A stretch of 64,000 nucleotides of DNA, taken from assembly GCF_003111625.1 (NCBI RefSeq), contig NZ_MZGS01000026.1:49341-113340 (forward strand), given 5' to 3'. The DNA is from Methanobrevibacter thaueri (lineage in GTDB: Archaea > Methanobacteriota > Methanobacteria > Methanobacteriales > Methanobacteriaceae). A program made the translations under genes and the position numbers. Of this stretch, positions 63,601-64,000 are shown piece after piece; the stretch's first letter is position 1; every line of letters starts with the position of its first letter. Under the pieces are notes generated by a model. That model saw only the letters and a program-made list of their open reading frames with translations, had not been told where the DNA came from and searched no databases.

Positions 63601-64000
63601 GTGACAGTGTAGTTACCAGCAGCCAAAGCAGTAGTGTCAATCACAACTTTACCGTCAACAACAGGGTATTCAACACCATTAATAGTTACATTGACAACAG
63701 TATTGTTCTCAATTCCAATAGTGAAGTCAGATTCGATTTCATATTTATCATTTACAGTAATATTCACACTGGAAGCATGTTTGATAACTTCAAATACAGT
63801 GCTGTTGAATGCAGCATAGAACTCATCAGTTTCGGCAGATCTTGCAATAATAGTGTAATTACCAACAACATCCGCATCAAAGGTGTAATTACCATTTGCA
63901 TCAGGAGTGTAGACCACACCATTAATAGTAACAACAACAGGAGTGGAGTTGGTTACATTGAATACAAGTTTGCCATCAACCACAACAACTTCAGGTGCAT
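60675..64000 (-). CDS. Giant adhesin-like protein with Ig-like repeats, C-terminal part
   Basis: The frame is open to the window edge, so the N-terminus and signal peptide lie outside. The visible 1,108 residues hold about ten Ig-like beta-sandwich domains of 80-95 residues (NVTVTINGxxY...GxYTVTATY patterns) rich in N-x-T/S sequons, then two divergent domains, and a very lysine-rich end (KLVKKTVKVKKGKKLTLKAT region to the stop) with no membrane helix. The end resembles that of the smaller protein at 18610 and may bind the wall electrostatically. Typical of Methanobrevibacter surface adhesin-like proteins. Confidence 0.85.
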   Translation of the reverse strand, partial: APEVVVVDGKLVFNVTNSTPVVVTINGVVYTPDANGNYTFDADVVGNYTIIARSAETDEFYAAFNSTVFEVIKHASSVNITVNDKYEIESDFTIGIENNTVVNVTINGVEYPVVDGKVVIDTTALAAGNYTVTATVYESGKYYANSTTKTFTIFKHAAVIDSVVVPVVNITVGQNVTVTVTMGNVTSGKVIVEVGGHNYTVDINNGVAVLVVGLPEGEYTAHAYYLGDDKYNATDLANATAFNVVAKQNATIIINAADVVEVDGKLVFNVTNSTPVVVTINGVVYTPDANGNYTFDADAVGNYTIVARSVETDDYYAGFNSTVFEVVKHASSINVTGDEIKVGENATINIEAPNYNGAAYVNIDGVDYYVLITNGVGQLNVTGLKEGTYDVKVTYIENDKYLESTNDTAKVIVTKVDTANINVTVENITEGEPAIVKVTVPEDATGNVTVTIGNITKTVPVSGGENEIIILDVPKGEHNVTVTYNGDDKYAPDNATDKITVAPKPPEEGIDIDDLGNGTVVVHVPGNASGNVTIKIGNNTYNATVVNGTATVDLADEVPGTYNATVIYTNEDGLNATTTKLVHIPKYPTPMSIEVKDANVGDVVKVVVNAGNVTGNVTIEINGVNYTAKVEGGKATFNVENLTAGNKTIVATYAGDDHYEFNSTTVQFEVFKNDAPMSVSAAVNGAEITITVSDLPTDATGYVIISVNGTEYGINITKTNSVTISVPVAGDYDVVATYLGDDKYLSNSSSTSFKAEKSSTDMYVEVDNTVAGNDVIVKVTLPDDAKGNVTVKIGNTTKVVNVTGGETTIAVPDIGEGTHDVEVIYSGDNKYNPQTVNTKVTVFKSIIAENLTRGWNSPYDYQAEFLDKDGHVLANTDVQFVIDGKTYTVKTNDQGIAYLNTSNLAIGKYDVTIINPVTGETVNATTNIVKRLIENKDITMDFVDGTYYVVRAIGDDGKPVGKDEFVDIFVNTIHYSCRTDEDGYARLKINLNPKTYTITAEYKSYKVSNKLVVKQTLKLVKKTVKVKKGKKLTLKATLKWSNGKAISGKKIVFKFKGKKYSAKTNSKGLAKVTIKAKVTKKLKAGKKYKYSATYISNTVKGKVKVTK
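63006..63233 (-). repeat. Adhesin long direct repeat, copy 1
   Basis: This stretch is nearly identical to the start of the visible gene (63771-63998), displaced by 765 bases (255 codons, three Ig-like domains). Protein copies both read VDGKLVFNVTNSTPVVVTIN onward. Confidence 0.85.
63771..63998 (-). repeat. Adhesin long direct repeat, copy 2
   Basis: Second copy of the 255-codon-period repeat. It carries mostly synonymous and conservative changes against copy 1 and continues beyond the window. Confidence 0.8.

Noticed and set aside
62880..64000. Adhesin direct repeats as a CRISPR array
   Set aside because: Repeats are long, coding, and in frame with Ig-like domains; there are no short repeats with unique spacers.

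Overview
The window looks like chromosomal DNA of a hydrogenotrophic methanogen of the order Methanobacteriales, most likely Methanobrevibacter or a close relative. The evidence is: an AT-rich genome with archaeal TATA boxes; an H2-forming methylene-H4MPT dehydrogenase (Hmd) gene with its hcg cofactor genes; methanogenesis marker protein 8; archaeal information-processing genes (TFE, NusG/Spt5, P0/P1 stalk, RadB, aPelota, VAT/Cdc48); MraY-like and MurG-like enzymes of the kind implicated in pseudomurein synthesis; and large secreted Ig-repeat adhesin-like proteins. Species-level assignment is not possible by eye. No CRISPR array, intact insertion sequence, integrase or rRNA was seen; one tRNA (Ile-GAT) is present.

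Layout. 1-5.1 kb: 3' part of hmd and a tight hcgA-B-C-D-E-F operon for the FeGP cofactor. 5.1-8.6 kb (minus strand): a DGC-domain/Fe-S/aminotransferase operon, radB and an HxlR regulator. 8.6-9.1 kb: a divergent promoter leading into what looks like a broken gene. 9.1-10 kb: a secreted protein with a thioester-domain (TED/TQXA) signature. 10-11.4 kb: Sua5, archaetidylinositol-phosphate synthase and a DUF357 protein. 11.4-16 kb: a VapBC toxin-antitoxin pair, a small unknown gene, an ABC exporter pair, DUF3781 and a channel-like membrane protein. 16-18.4 kb: fructose bisphosphate aldolase/phosphatase and ThiI. 18.6-19.5 kb: a small secreted Ig-like protein. 19.5-27.3 kb (minus): ftsZ-secE-nusG-L11-L1-P0-P1-alaS, the classic archaeal translation/secretion cluster. 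27.3-32.1 kb: a stand-alone pyruvate-kinase C-terminal domain, a CofE-like protein and a sugar-nucleotide dehydratase/aminotransferase pair. 32.2-35.7 kb: TFE, an HD hydrolase, an archaeosine-synthase-like protein, a MIP18 protein, tRNA-Ile, an ACT regulator and HypC. 35.8-41.6 kb: a flavoprotein, the GT28/MraY-like pair, pelota and TyrA. 41.9-49.4 kb: VAT ATPase, a DEDDh exonuclease, marker 8, ThiC, DNA ligase and an OB-fold membrane protein. 49.4-59.5 kb: two GlmM paralogues, a GlmU-like enzyme with gamma-carbonic anhydrase, HisC, an NrdG-like protein and an ASCH-TPR protein in one minus-strand operon, rubredoxin, a DUF4012-like protein and ApgM. 59.9-64 kb: a DUF92 membrane protein and the C-terminal 1,108 residues of a giant adhesin-like protein that runs off the window.

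How the parts fit: Hmd and Hcg support H2-dependent CO2 reduction under nickel limitation; GlmM, GlmU-like, the GT28/MraY-like pair and the CapD/DegT pair supply cell-envelope sugars; the adhesin-like and thioester proteins decorate the outside. Gene starts fall into two classes: those with GGTGA/GGAG ribosome sites, and apparently leaderless ones with a TATA box about 25-30 bases before the start codon. The most unusual items are the thioester surface protein, a 36-bp divergent promoter with two leaderless starts, a palindrome upstream of the VAT gene resembling a heat-shock operator, a perfect palindrome in front of tRNA-Ile, and several proteins with altered metal or active-site motifs (TFE, rubredoxin, the flavoprotein).
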